Source: Gymnopus androsaceus JB14 (Eukaryota > Basidiomycota > Agaricomycetes > Agaricales > Omphalotaceae). Taken from it: a stretch of 64,000 nucleotides of DNA. Where the stretch lies: the NCBI GenBank assembly GCA_009733575.1, contig ML769605.1, forward strand, positions 1 to 64,000. The letters are read 5' to 3'. The position numbers were made by a program, and so were the translations under genes. The notes under the pieces are model-generated. The model had not been told where the DNA came from and ran no database searches. It was given only the letters and a program-made list of their open reading frames with translations. Each line of letters starts with the position of its first letter. Positions within the stretch are counted from its first letter, which is position 1. Shown piece after piece: positions 44,556-58,300 of this stretch.

Positions 44556-45377
44556 ATGTTTCATTCCGCCAATCTACTTGCTTATTTACTCCTTCTGATC
44601 GGTCTAGTGGCCGTCAATGCCTCCCCCATCACACCCGCCTCTCAGAGTCGCGGCGACTCTGAAGCCACCAGCGCGGTCCTTGGTTATGAATTTTCGGGAC
44701 TCACCGAGAAAGCAGTGGAACCCGGAACCTTTTCATCCGTTTTTTCTGAACCTCCCAATCCGCTTACGATCCACAAGTTTTCCAGGAAGAACGGGGAACT
44801 CGCTTATGTGGTGAGGAGAATCATCGTCTTCCTTCCGCCATATTCACAATTTTTATTAGACCATTGTAACTACCACCAAGCCAGAGGAATTAGCAAAGCC
44901 TCCGAAATTGGTGAGTACGAATCTTCCCAGACTATTAAACCGTCGTTCTTTGTTCGCACCGTTGATTTGTGTCATCAGCTGTACATCGACAACTCAAAAA
45001 TCGATCTACAAAAACCTTTCTACCAAACTACTCTTGATAAGTTGATTAAAGAGTCAAAATACATGCACATCTACAACGGTCCTACCGCCGTCATCACCAA
45101 GGACCCCGATTATGGCAAAGTGATCTTTGTTTCACCAAACAATCCATATGGCATAAAACGCCAGCGTATGACTCTAGGTAAGTTTTATCCAGTTTGTTTT
45201 GTTTCCAGCTCTTCATGAACTCTCCGAGTACCCTGCCGACCGAATACAGTGCAAATTACTTACTAACTTACGTTTCGTATAGCCGAATTCCAGAAGACGA
45301 AGCATTCCAACGGGAATTGGGCGGAATATAAAGCTAACATCTATGATGTGCCCAAACCCCCAGCATTTATCTTCTAA
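44556..45377 (+). CDS. Secreted protein of unknown function, copy A
   Basis: Begins with a signal peptide (MFHSANLLAYLLLLIGLVAVNA) and ends with an exon coding AEFQKTKHSNGNWAEYKANIYDVPKPPAF after an intron that starts just past MTL (about 45180-45282). Two further introns are likely: GTGAGGAGAATC.. to ACCACCAAG near 44812-44881, and GTGAGTACG.. to CATCAG near 44912-44979. The frame is open through them, so either reading is possible. Conserved blocks are VLGYEFSGLTEKAVEPGTF, YIDNSKIDLQKPF and MHIYNGPTAVITKDPDYG. I do not recognise the family. The mature protein is small and basic and could be an effector or cell-wall protein. Confidence 0.6.
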
Positions 45378-45754
45378 CGTCAACGGTCAGACCAACTGAT
45401 CGCCAGTTGGTTCAAAGGTGCAAAGCATCTCCAGATCCCGATCCTAATAGTGGAGAACCTATTAGTTGTATGGTGTTTTAGTTTACGTTTTGGACTTGTG
45501 TTTAACGCATAAATGATCACTGGTGCAAAATGCAGATACTAAGAGATGACAAAAGTTGAAAAACAAATTAAGGGTGCGATAAACAGCTTTGACTGACCCG
45601 ATTCGGACTTTTGATTCAAATGATAATTGGTCGTCTGCACTATACCGGCAGTCCGTAAAGATCTCTTCCAACTGATTTCAGCATCTTATCTACCACTATA
45701 TTTTTTATACTGATGTTCGTCGATAATCCTAGATTTCGGTCATTAATCATTCAG

Positions 45755-48577
45755 TTATCTCTCAAAAACAAGAGTCTGGCTTACCCCTGCTCTCGTCTGG
45801 AACAGCTTCCCCTTTGTTATCATGCCACTGATTCTATAATAAAGAGTGTCGGTAGGATGACCAATGAAGCAGAAAAAGGATAAACATACCGAAAGATAAT
45901 CGCAACAGAATTCGACGTGGCTGCAACTTGCAGCTCCTTAATCATCTCCAGCTCGTCCTCGACATCCCCATCCCGTAACATGAACGCCAAGGTAGCATTT
46001 GCTGCAGATGCAGTCGCATTTACTAGTGGACCGTGCGGACTTGCAGGATGTTTCGCACTTAAAGCGCTCTTCACAGGGTCTACTAGCGCGAATATGATTG
46101 AAGACAGTCCCGTCACAAGGAACTGGGGAATGACGAGAAATATGTTGTGAATGCCCTGTCAAGAAATCAGTTCTCGGATCCGACCGATAAAGCAAAGAAC
46201 GAACGAGAATGATCCCAGCTTTTGCACTCAGACCGCCACCATCATGTTCGTCTGAACCGTCATCCGACCCTCCCTCTTCTTCATCTCGAGAGCGCCCAAC
46301 AAGCACCGCACCCTCATCTTCGTCCTCATCCTCCTCCTCCTGATAATTCGGCAGAACAGGGCTGACATTCACAGAACTCATGCCCGCCTCTCCAAGTCCC
46401 AACAACGATCTTCTTCGGGCATCACTCTCTTGTCGCGTCTGTATCCCAGCGTCCGACTCGTTCCCATCAGAGTCGGATGCATCGCCCGGGACGAACACCG
46501 TATCATCATCTTCGAGGCCATCCTCATCATGGTTTCTTGGGCTTTGGCTCAAAAGGGCTAGTTCCCGCCGACTCTCGGAGCTTCTTCGTCAAGACATGGA
46601 CAACCGGGCACGAGTGTCAACTAACCGTATACCACCAGCTTCACTTGCGCCGCTTGATGGTGGTTCAGTAAGAATAGCTTCGCCGAGCTATGGAGAGCTA
46701 TGAGCGATTGATATGGACGAGAAGAACATAATCAAGCATACCAATGCAAATGGAACCCATTGCATGACAGCCCAAGAAAACCCCGTTATTGTGATTAGTG
46801 TAGTCCCTCCTGCTACGGACGAAGTGAAGCTTGACTCAAGATCAGCGGAAGCTCATGTGGGAGAAATATTCGCACCACTCACAAAGTTGAGAGCATGCAG
46901 CAAGCAAGTACGCCCGAACTGATCGCCCAGAGACTAGCAATGTGAATCTTGAACATTTATGGAATTGCGATATTACGCCACCAAGGACCACTAGATTTAG
47001 GCCTTGCGCTAGTAATAGGGCTCCTCGTCAGGTCATCCAGACCATTATGGGCTCCGTGAGGCTCATAGTGGTCAATACCGGCAAATCCAACACCACGCTG
47101 TCGTTCCTGTTTTCTCCTGCGAGAGCTTGCAGAGGACTCGGTGACGAAGAAGGGAAGGATAATGTTCATAGACAGAGCGAGAATCGAGGAGTAGAACATT
47201 GCACGAGAACCAATACGGGTTGCTTCCGTATTGAGGGCGGCTAATGATTCTTCAGAGATGTCTGGTGGAGGGACCAAGATAGCAGTCGCGAAGAAAGCCC
47301 GTTTGTGGAGGTCCCCGATGTATAGGGTGGAATAAAACATGATGGGAAACCAAGCTATCCAAGAGCTGTAGAGGTAATTAAGCAAGCGAGAGAGAACTAG
47401 AGAGCAACTACGCTTTACCAAAATTGTATGACGAACTTGAAAAAAATAGTAAGCGCAGGACGCCATTAGAAAGTCAAGCCACGTACTATCTGCCGGATTA
47501 CCCTTGGAAGTGACCACATATTTTCGAACATTTCCTTGACTTCGCCAGTAAAAGATTTTGCAAGAGGACTATCATATAGAGCATGAGGGGTTTCCAACGC
47601 GTATTTCGAACAGGGACTTACCCACCAGCTCCAGTAGCGGTGGTTTTGACAAGAACACGTTCGTTCACAGACGAAGCCACGATGACATGGCTTCCAGATA
47701 GAATAAGACTGACTACTATAGCCAGAATCTGCAGTTCGGTGTGACCAAAAATAGGTAGCAGAGAAGGGAGGTCGAGGTTTCCGCTGGATGAAATACATGT
47801 CAGTTGAATGCTGCAAGTCAAATTGAGAATACGCACGCGAAATACCCAATGACGCTCCCAAACCCTGCCATTTGCGCAGCCCAAGCATTCCCAGAGGGTT
47901 GAAGTGATGCAGGCAAGATATCAACGAGTAGAGCGCGGTCAACAGCCATTACTGCGGAAAAGATGAGTATGGTGAACAAGAGTAGCAAAGTAGGAATTAA
48001 GACCTGCGTTGACACTAAAGTCTATGAGATACACTGATAGCACAGCAAGCCACAGTGTTAGGCCAATCTTAATTGAGAATTGTGTCAGTTGAACGACGAG
48101 GCTCCTTCAGTCAAGCACATACCCAAGAAGTGGAAGATTCCGGCTACCTCTTTCGTCCACCCCAGCAGCATCATCGCAAATCATAGACAAAATCGTTCCA
48201 ACAATCATGTACGGTCTCCGTCTTCCCCATCTTGACGTGCTCGAGTCGGCAAGGATGCCAATTAACGGTTGCTATTTTGCAATATTAGTATTAACATTAA
48301 TCGATAAATAGTTGAACTAATTGACCATTATAAGACCAGATAGAGGCCCTGCGACAAATACTATAGCCATTGCAGACTTGGAAAGACCGAGAGAGATGAG
48401 ATAAGGCGATGCATATGCCATTTCTACCGACCAAACGATGGAGATTCCCAGCATTCCGACAGTTAAAGCTGGCATATGTAGCCACGATGGACCGCGAATA
48501 TAAGCCACGCCGGAAAATCTTGCATCGTTGGCGGCGGAAGTTCCTGCGTCAATTACAGCAAAGCCACCTGCAGTCAT
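45755..48577 (-). pseudogene. GPH/SUT-type sugar:H+ symporter, copy B, broken
   Basis: Near-identical to copy A from the N-terminus (RGPSWLHMPALTVG) to the acidic loop, which is open here (45938-46552). Differences from A: an extra base near 48183 within the FAMMLLGW exon shifts the frame soon after loop 2-3, and homology to A stops at about 45828, within the final exon. The last helix of A (VSALVAFVFCW) is replaced by unrelated codons, so even with the frame shift ignored the C-terminus differs. The end coordinate assumes the conserved splice is still used. Most likely a pseudogene created at the duplication border. Confidence 0.7.
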
Positions 48578-48929
48578 AGCGAAAGAATTTCGCTGAAAAC
48601 GTTTGTTCCAAGCCCAAAGTAAAAAGACACGCTAGTTGACCACAATCCCAATGAAAATGCGGTTGGTACCGAGAGAAGAGAAGTTGAGAACGTAGAAACT
48701 TAGAAAGTTGAATCCGTCGGCGTGGCAGCTGATTGGATTCAAATCACATGATATCGGCCCGAGGTCAAAGCTGAGTATCGCGAGTTAAGTACTGAGACGG
48801 GATTTGAACGAAGGAACTTGAATGAAGGTCGAGGATAGGATTGGATAGAATGACCAAGCATTGGTTTTGCGGGCCAGGTCCTCGGGAGTTGACATCTATG
48901 ATTCTTTCTGCAATTGTTTCACTTCAAAG

Positions 48930-49020
48930 TCTCAGAATGTTCTTTTCCTTGTAATTGCTCGGCCCAAGGGCATCATTGTATCTTGATTGTATCTTCCAAG
49001 ATATTTGCATGTTATTGCCC
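48930..49020 (-). repeat. Orphan TPR-repeat remnant, copy B
   Basis: Counterpart of 36808-36898, with the same internal gap and 11-bp duplication, located between the receptor stop and the transporter promoter. It shares the words AGAATGTTCTTTTCCTTG and AAGATATTTGCATGTTATTGCCC with the TPR unit. Confidence 0.7.
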
Positions 49021-49138
49021 AAGGGCCCCGAAAAAATTTTCTGGTACCAGGAGTCAGGAAAGATTTGAGCCTCAGCCTGGGTGCCTACATGATTTTACGG
49101 ACATGTGATTACTAAACAGATCCCCTAGTGACTACTCC

Positions 49139-52100
49139 TCATCGTGCTGCCCTTTTGCCCTTTGCACATGCTCTACACACCCAACTCATCCTTGTAAAGT
49201 CTTCACCTTGCTCTAGACACTGTATATGATACTGTACATTCAGAATAGATCAGTCAAGGAACAACAACATCACTAAAGATGCAACTAAGTACTCACCCAA
49301 CTTGTTTCACAACCTCTCCTTGTACACTGAACTGTTGTTGTTGAGTCCATCTTTTGATCATCAGTAACAGGGTTTCCACAGCCCAAGCATTCAAAGGCTG
49401 CCTCTGATCTTCTATGCTTTTGGCTTGAGCGGTGGAGACCTGAAAAATCATGAATTTCTTCCATAGCAACAGGTTCAGCTTCAGGCAGAGCAGAAGATTG
49501 ACTAGAGATAGGCAGAGATGGCATCAAGTAGTGGATCCTGAATATTAATATGTTGACTTGGTGGTATCATGTAGTGGAATAAAATAACATACCTGCCAGT
49601 GTGAGATGGATGAGGATGTGCAAAATAAGCTAAGAGATGCAAGTAAGTATACAGTTGAGCTGCAATTGAGAGGTATTACTTACCCTCCATGTTCCGTGTT
49701 CTATCCAAAGCATCAGGATGTTCCTTGCCCAGCACTTGCTCTGGAATTTTGAGCAGAGGCTCCTCCACTGTATCTCCCAGATCTTTATATGTCATTGCCA
49801 GGTCTCTATTCGCTCCAGAGTATAGAGATGTCCTTCCTAGCACTTGCTCTGACAATTTGAGCAGAGGCTCCTCCAACTCAAGTGCATCATTAATCTCCCT
49901 AGATCTGCATATGTTACTGCCAGGTCTTGTATTCGTGTCAGTGTATGAGGATGTTCTTTTCTAGCACTTGCTCTGACAATTTGAGTAGAGGCTCCTCCAA
50001 CTCAAGTGCATCATTGTATCTCCCTAGATTTTTATGTGTACTGCCAGGTTCTGTATTCGTGTCAGAGTATTAGAGTGCTTTTTCCTAGCACTTGCTCTGA
50101 CAATTTGAGCAGAGGCTCCTCCAACTCAAGTGCATCATTGTATCTCCCCAGATGCCAATATGTCTTTGCCAGGTTCTGTATTCGTGACAGAGTATCAGGA
50201 TGTTTTTTCCTAGCACTTGCTCTGACAATTTGAGCAGAGGCTCCTCCAACTCAAGTGCATCATTGTATCTCCCCAGATCTTTATATGTTATTGCCAGGTT
50301 CTGTATTTGTGTCAGAGTATCAGGATGTTCTTTTCCTAGCACTTGCTCTGACAATTTGAGCAGAGGCTCCTCCAACTCAAGTGCATCATTGTATCTCCCC
50401 AGATCTTTATATGTCAATGCCAGGTTCTGTATTCGTGTCAGAGTATCAGGATGTTCTTTTCCTAGCACTTGCTCTGACAATTTGAGCAGAGGCTCCTCCA
50501 ACTCAAGTGCATCATTGTATCTCCCCAGATCTTTATATGTCAATGCCAGGTTCTGTATTCGTGTCAGAGTATCAGGATGTTCTTTTCCTAGCACTTGCTC
50601 TGACAATTTGAGCAGAGGCTCCTCCAACTCAAGTGCATCATTGTATCTCCCCAGATCTTTATATGTTATTGCCAGGTTCTGTATTTGTGTCAGAGTATCA
50701 GGATGTTCTTTTCCTAGCACTTGCTCTGACAATTTGAGCAGAGGCTCCTGCAACTCAAGTGCATCATTGTATCTCCCCAGATCTTTATATGTCAATGCCA
50801 GGTTCTGTATTCGTGTCAGAGTATCAGGATGTTTTTTCCCTAGCACTTGCTCTGACAATTTGAGCAGAGGCTCCTGCAATTCAAGTGCATCATTGTATCT
50901 CCCCAAATGTTTATATGTTATTGCCAGGTTGTTTTTCGCTTCAGAGCTTCAGGATGAACTTTTCCTAGCACTTGCTCTGATAATTTGAGCAGAGACTCCT
51001 GCAACTCAAGTGCATCATTGTATCTCCCCAGATTTGCATATGTTACTGCCAGGCTCTGTATTTTGTTCAGAGTATCAGGATGTTCTTTTCCTAGCACTTG
51101 CTCTGACAATTTGAGCAGAGGCTCCTCCAACTCAAGTGCATCATTGTATCTCCCCAGATCTTTATATGTTATTGCCAGGTTCTGTATTTGTGTCAGAGTA
51201 TCAGGATGTTCTTTTCCTAGCACTTGCTCTGACAATTTGAGCAGAGGCTCCTGCAACTCAAGTGCATCATTGTATCTCCCCAGCCTTCCATACACTGCCC
51301 CCAGATGCCCACCATAAGTGATTGTCTCTGGATGGTGTTTTCCCTTAACTTCTTCTGAATTCTCAAGCAATGCCTTCACAATCTCCAGCTCCTTCACATA
51401 ATTCCCACTTAGTGACCACAATGAACTGAAAGCATTCCAGATAAACACCTCTTTAACATCCAAAGCATTTACCAATTTACAATGTTCCTGCAGTTGGAGT
51501 ACAAATGGCATTTCATATTTACTAATTTCTTCCATTGATACAGCAAGAAATGCTGCTATAACATCTTTCTGATGCTGTACTCCATCAGAAACCCATTCAT
51601 GCACTAAAGGATGTATGTTGTATGTCTTGCCATGTTGCATCACATTAATCAGAGAGAAATTTTTCAGCTCTAATATAATGGTATCCATTGTAATATCATT
51701 CCATTGTCTGGAATTTGAGTAAAGCTTTTCCAAAAGATCAATGACTTGGTCCACCAAAGGTCCAGGATGCACTTGATTTACTTTATCTATGTTATCCACT
51801 ACTCTCTGAAACATCTCTCGAGGAATATTTTCAAAATGCATACAAGAGCATATTTTCAAAAACTCTTGAGCTGAGTTTTGCAGCTTATTCCAACTCAAAT
51901 TCCAAGTAGAGTAAACAGATAATGTATAGTCATCATAACTTTGAGAGGCATTCATGGACATTATTTGAGCTCTCTGAGATTCCAGTCTCTCTAGATATCC
52001 ATATAGACAATGCTGCTGTTGAATATATGCTCCAGCTTGAACAAGTGCAAGTGGAAAACAACAAAGGGATTGTGCTATTTTTTCAACCATGAGCTGGTCT

Positions 52101-52902
52101 TCTACAGTTGCATTATGACCCATTCCAGCATAAGTCATTAACAACTGCACTGCATCTGTATGACCCATGTCCTTGAGCTCTGTATTACTTCCAGCTGGAC
52201 CCATAGTCAGCTGGATTAATGCTGCATTCCTTGAAGTAATTATCACATTTCCATGCCTACAAGTGGGCATAAATTTTCCCAGCTTAAGTTCAGGATCATC
52301 AGCATTGTCATAGATCAACAGCCACTCTTCTTTCTGAGTTTCAAGCCATCTTTTGCCTGATAACCATGTTGGCTGTGGCTGATTGGTTTGCATGGCAATA
52401 TCATAGAAACTTGCCTGGATGAGACTTTCTGAAGCAGCATGAATCATCCATACTTTTGTGAATCTGTGTGTTCTTTTAACATCAATGAGTTTACAATGTA
52501 TTGATATTTGCCTAACTGGTTTTCAAATTGAAAAGCAAACTCCAAGGCTGTCTGTGTCTTTCCACTTCCTCCCAATCCCCATAGCAGATATCTCCTTTGC
52601 TTATGTTAGGGCTGTAGATGATCCTCCTTTTGATGAAATGCATTTCCAGTGAGGAAATAAGATCTTTTCTTCCAATGAATTCTGGGGGACAGTGCTGGGA
52701 GGTTATGTTTGACATTCCTTCCTGGTATCCTATCATTCCAAAGTTGCTCATCAGTTCATTTGTTTCATGTATTTCCAAGCTGAAGCTTACCTGAAGGAAT
52801 TGTTTTTTTCTCCAAGGGATTGTTAAAAATGGTTGTATTGATGGTTTGAGCAGTTTGGAAGGTTGAATTGTTGATCTCAAACTGTGAAGCATGTGCAAAC
52901 AT
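49139..52902 (-). pseudogene. NB-ARC/TPR/PHD receptor, copy B, frame-broken
   Basis: Same organisation as copy A. The NB-ARC core (52447 down to about 51330: WLLIYDNADD, CCFPLALVQAG) is open. The P-loop exon carries extra bases near 52605 and 52630. The TPR array has a 1-base deletion near 50935 and many small indels at 49680-50230. The PHD-type finger is preserved: CLGCGNPV, QCTRRGCET and, on the last exon (49228-49139), YHIQCLEQGEDF and WVCRACAKGKRAAR. The conserved finger and spliced last exon argue that the PHD part is real protein sequence and not an accident of copy A. The receptor is non-functional as written unless the indels are sequencing errors. Confidence 0.7.
49680..51290 (-). 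repeat. 126-bp TPR array of receptor copy B
   Basis: About a dozen head-to-tail copies of the same 126-bp unit. Central units (50210-50910) are almost perfect copies of each other, with HPDTLTRIQNLALTYKD and HPDTLTQIQNLAITYKD alternating. Units at the left end (49680-50200) are eroded by small insertions and deletions. The unit composition differs from copy A, so the arrays have changed independently. Confidence 0.85.
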
Positions 52903-53924
52903 TTGTGAACTGAGATTAGAGAAAATTCAACATTATCACTTTCTTAAGCAGTGAAGCTTTCTCACGATGTGCCTGCAGCAGACCCTCCTGCTGGAGTGTG
53001 TTGCATCCTGTAATAAGGTCAATATAACCAGTAAGTAGTAGTGTAATGGAAGGCAAGTCTCACATATTCCCAGTCACTTGAATATCATGTTCACATTGTA
53101 AAGCATCTCTTGATGATATGGATTCCATCTTGTGAAAGGATGGAAGATCGGCAGCTGTGGACATCCATTGATATATATGGAGCAAGCAACAGATGGATGA
53201 CAAAGGTTAGATAAGCAGATGGGTTTAACTGTGAAACGACATACCAGAAGCAAACACAAGGTACTCAGAACACTCCTAATGAGCCTAATGAGAAGGATTT
53301 AAGTCGAGACAAAGAGATGAGATGCCTGAGCAAAGGTTCCAGAGTCCAACAGATCCACCAGAAAGGGGGAGCGCAGTAAGGAGACTAGAAAGAAGAGTGT
53401 AGGTAGCGGACAAAGTAGAGGAAAGAATGATGGGGGAAAGATAAAAGGGCTTGCGCTCACGGAATTCATTTAAGCAGCTGTTTCATTCCCACATTACGTT
53501 TAGCTTGTGCCACAATGATCTGCTCTTTCTGTAAGATATATAGTTAAAAATCATATGACCCTTGTTCTCACCGAGGCCTCTTCATCGATGATCGATCATC
53601 TGTACGATACGGAATTCCATATTATACCGTGATTCCGTATCGTGAGCAGTTCTCAGAGCATCCCCTGTATGCCTATAGGCACGGTGAGCACTCTATCTCC
53701 CCATATCAAAGGTTCTGTGTACGTACACGGTTTCCCCAAAAGCGCTGAGGCGCTTCAATGTTCTCGACAGCACTGCTTTGTTTCGACGCACTCGACCCCG
53801 TGTCACCGCGTCGGCTGCCATGCTGAAAGCTTCTTAACTTGAAGTATAAATTGTTTTTTCATACAGACCTATAGAAAGCTCTCCGTTCATTGCAGTCACA
53901 ATAAGCAGTGTCTCATCATTGCGG

Positions 53925-54110
53925 ATAAACTCTTTGAAGCCGCCCGCAGTCATAGAGAGACTTTCACTGACGTTCATTCAAGCACAAGTGAAAAGACACG
54001 CTAGTCGACCACAATTCCAAATCCAATGAGGTTGGCACCGATAGATTCAAAGAAGGGAACGAAGATTGATATGATATCGGCCGGAGGTCAAAGCTGAATG
54101 TCACGAGTGC
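53925..54110 (-). repeat. Sugar-transporter promoter remnant, copy B
   Basis: Equivalent of 41530-41740, between receptor and AA14 copy B. Contains AAGACACGCTAGTCGACC and GGTTGGCACCGATAGATTC. It shares small differences with the copy C version rather than with copy A. Confidence 0.65.
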
Positions 54111-54125
54111 TAAAAGTTCAAGCAG

Positions 54126-55311
54126 TTATCTGTTACGACTGTAGACTCTACGAATTACAAGTAATATTAATGCTATGTGAAGCAAGTTAGTGATGCTAGC
54201 GCTACATTGTAAGATCCTAAATGTATCATGAAAACCGTCCATTTCACATCTTCTTCCACCCAAACAAAGCCCAAGCCAAACCCCCACTTGCATTCTCTCG
54301 TTCGCGGCGTTGATGTAGATGAGCTGCAATACGACTTCGTTTCCATCCTTCATGAGTTCCTGGATACTTCGTTTGGTATTTGATGACCCGAGAGTTAGAC
54401 TACAGCTTTTCTATTAGCGAAAAAAAAACAAAAGAAGCGAGCTAGCGGACTCACCAGGCGTCATTCAACTTAGTTGTATTACTCTGTGACCTTGTAGTGG
54501 TAACGTTTCCGGCGAACGGAAGGTTGACGCCAGCCGCAACTGTTTGGTTCAGAACAGGTAAAGTCGCTACTGGTGAAGCAGCCGGTATCGAAATGTATGA
54601 ATCTTCAAAGATATCGTTCTGAGCTAAACTATCCTGTTAGTCTCAACCGCCTCGCAGACATTGTGAAACATCTACGCACTCCATCAATGAAGTTGTACAG
54701 GTCATTGTAGAAGGGTGGTGCATGAGAGCCTTCAAACATCTGCATATAACCGTAATTGTTCAACATCATAAGAAAACAAAACAAAAAAGCGACTCACCGT
54801 ATTGTTCTCCGCTTGAAGCCAATAGAAAGGCTGTTTCGCACCGTATGTACAGTTCGAGAGAGACGCCAGTTGTTTTCCATTATCAGGATCTGCTCCACAG
54901 CGTCGCGGCACTGGGGCTTGACTAGAGGAACATCTGACGTCGCGCCGGTGATATTGCATTGGAATCCAGTCATGATAAACGATCTAATGGCAAGTATATT
55001 AATAGTACAAAAGATGAGAAGAAAACACCAACTCGAGCACTCAACTTTATTCACCACCCGCAAATGCAGGCTAAAGAATGAATAAGTTCCAAATTCACAA
55101 TTGCTAATAGACAATCAACCCACCAAAAACAACTACCACCCACCGACCAATGCCCCAATAAAATCCAAACACACAAACAAACCATCCACAGGATACCAAC
55201 AAAAGACTCTAAATCAGGACACCGCCAGGACATAACCTTTCAATGGCATACGAAAGATTCCGAATAAAAACCACCTCGTTCCATAATCAAACCTCTCTCT
55301 AAAACATCCTT
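54126..55311 (-). pseudogene. AA14 LPMO copy B, 3' half only, running into an assembly gap
   Basis: The C-terminal exons match copies A and [36 protein letters not shown]. From about 54965 to the gap the sequence becomes a poor match to the LPMO exons of A and C, retaining only their general order. It reads like a low-quality contig end rather than evolved DNA. The catalytic N-terminal half is not present before the gap. Confidence 0.65.
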
Positions 55312-55336
55312 NNNNNNNNNNNNNNNNNNNNNNNNN
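55312..55336. other. Assembly gap (25 N)
   Basis: A run of 25 N joins two contigs. Left of it lies LPMO copy B; right of it lies the middle of a receptor copy C exon just before the zinc-finger coding part. The two sides are not adjacent in the duplicated unit, so sequence is missing or the join is wrong. Confidence 0.98.
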
Positions 55337-58300
55337 GGACCTGAAAAATCATGAATTTCTTCCATAGCAACAGGTTCAGCTTCAGGCAGAGCAGAAGATT
55401 GACTAGAGATAGAGCAGAGATGGCATCAAGTAGTGGATCCTGAATATTAATATGTTGACTTGGTGGTATCATGAGTGGAATAAAATAACATACCTGCCAG
55501 TGTGAGATGGCATGGAGGATGTGCAAAATAAGCTAAGAGATGCAAGTAAGTATACAGTTGAGCTGCAATTGAGAGGTATTACTTACCCTCCATGTTCCTG
55601 TGTTCTATCCAGAGCATCAGGATGTTCCTTGCCCAGCACTTGCTCTGGAATTTTGAGCAGAGGCTCCTCCAACTCAAGTGCATCATTGTATCTCCCCAGA
55701 TCTTTATATGTCATTGCCAGGTTCTCTATTCGCTCCAGAGTATGAGGATGTTCTTTTCCTAGCACTTGCTCTGACAATTTGAGCAGAGGCTCCTCAACTC
55801 AAGTGCATCATTGTATCTCCCTAGATCTTGATATGTCATTGCCAGGTTCTGTATTCGCTGTCAGAGTATGAGGATGTTCTTTTCCTAGCACTTGCTCTGA
55901 CAATTTGAGCAGAGGCTCCTCCAACTCAAGTGCATCATTATATCTCCCTAGATCTGCATATGTCAATTGCCAGGTTCTGTATTCGTGTCAGAGTATCAGG
56001 ATGTTCTTTTCCTAGCACTTGCTCTGACAATTTGAGCAGAGGCTCCTCCAACTCAAGTGCATCATTGTATCTCCCCAGATCTTTATATGTTATTGCCAGG
56101 TTCTGTATTCTGTGTCAGAGTATCAGGATGTTCTTTTCCTAGCACTTGCTCTGACAATTTGAGCAGAGGCTCCTGCAACTCAAGTGCACCATTGTATCTC
56201 CCCAGATCTTTATATGTTATTGCCAGGTTCTGTGTTTGCTTCAGAGTATGAGGATGTTCTTTTCCTAGCACTTGCTCTGACAATTTGAGCAGAGGCTCCT
56301 GCAACTCAAGTGCATCATTGTATCTCCCCAGATCTTTATATGTCAATGCCAGGTTCTGTATTCGTGTCAGAGTATCAGGATGTTCTTTTCCTAGCACTTG
56401 CTCTGACAATTTGAGCAGAGGCTCCTCCAACTCAAGTGCATCATTGTATCTCCCCAGATTTGCATATGTTACTGCCAGGCTCTGTATTCGCTGTCAGAGT
56501 ATCAGGATGTTCTTTTCCTAGCACTTGCTCTGATAATTTGAGCAGAGACTCCTGCAACTCAAGTGCATCATTGTATCTCCCCAGATTTGTATATGTCACT
56601 GCCAGGCTCTGTATTTGTTCAGAGTATCAGGATGTTCTTTTCCTAGCACTTGCTCTGACAATTTGAGCAGAGGCTCCTGCAACTCAAGTGCATCATTGTA
56701 TCTCCCCAGATCTTTATATGTTATTGCCAGGTTCTGTGTTCGATTCAGAGTATTAGGATGTTCTTTTCCTAGCACTTGCTCTGACAATTTGAGCAGAGGC
56801 TCCTGCAACTCAAGTGCATCATTGTATCTCCCCAGATTTGCATATGTTACTGCCAGGCTCTGTATTTTGTTCAGAGTATCAGGATGTTCTTTTCCTAGCA
56901 CTTGCTCTGATAATTTGAGCAGAGGCTCCTCCAACTCAAGTGCATCATTGTATCTCCCCAGCCTTCCATACACTGCCCCCAGATGCCCACCATAAGTGAT
57001 TGTCTCTGGATGGTGTTTTCCCTTAACTTCTTCTGAATTCTCAAGCAATGCCTTCACAATCTCCAGCTCCTTCACATAATTCCCACTTAGTGACCACAAT
57101 GAACTGAAAGCATTCCAGATAAACACCTCTTTAACATCCAAAGCATTTACCAATTTACAATGTTCCTGCAGTTGGAGTACAAATGGCATTTCATATTTAC
57201 TAATTTCTTCCATTGATACAGCAAGAAATGCTGCTATAACATCTTTCTGATGCTGTACTCCATCAGAAACCCATTCATGCACTAAAGGATGTATGTTGTA
57301 TGTCTTGCCATGTTGCATCACATTAATCAGAGAGAAATTTGACAGCTCTAATATAATGGTATCCATTGTAATATCATTCCATTGTCTGGAATTTGAGTAA
57401 AGCTTTTCCAAAAGATCAATGACTTGGTCCACCAAAGGTCCAGGATGCACTTGATTTACTTTATCTATGTTATCCACTACTCTCTGAAACATCTCTCGAG
57501 GAATATTTTCAAAATGCATACAAGAGCATATTTTCAAAAACTCTTGAGCTGAGTTTTGCAGCTTATTCCAACTCAAATTCCAAGTAGAGTAAACAGATAA
57601 TGTATAGTCATCATAACTTTGAGAGGCATTGATGGACATTATTTGAGCTCTCTGAGATTCCAGTCTCTCTAGATATCCATATAGACAATGCTGCTGTTGA
57701 ATATATGCTCCAGCTTGAACAAGTGCAAGTGGAAAACAACAAAGGGATTGTGCAATTTTTTCAACCATGAGCTGGTCTTCTACAGTTGCATTATGACCCA
57801 TCCCAGCATAAGTCATTAACAATTGCACTGCATCTGTATGACCCATGTCCTTGAGCTCTGTATTCCTTCCAGCTGGACCCATAGTCAGCTGGATTAATGC
57901 TGCATTCCTTGAAGTAATTATCACATTTCCATGCCTACAAGTGGGCATAAATCTTCCCAGCTTAAGTTCAGGATCATCAGCATTGTCATAGATCACAAGC
58001 CACTCTTCTTTCTGAGTTTCAAGCCATCTTTTGCCTGATAACCATGTTGGCTGTGGCTGATTGGTTTGCATGGCAATATCATAGAAACTTGCCTGGATGA
58101 GACTTTCTGAAGCAGCATGAATCATCCATACTTTTGTGAATCTGTGTGTTCTTTTAACATCAATGAGTTTACAATGTATTGATATTTGCCTACTGGTTTT
58201 CAAATTGAAAAGCAAACTCCAAGGCTGTCTGTGTCTTTCCACTTCCTCCCAATCCCCATAGTAGATACCTCCTTTGCTTATGTTGGGCTGTAGATGATCC

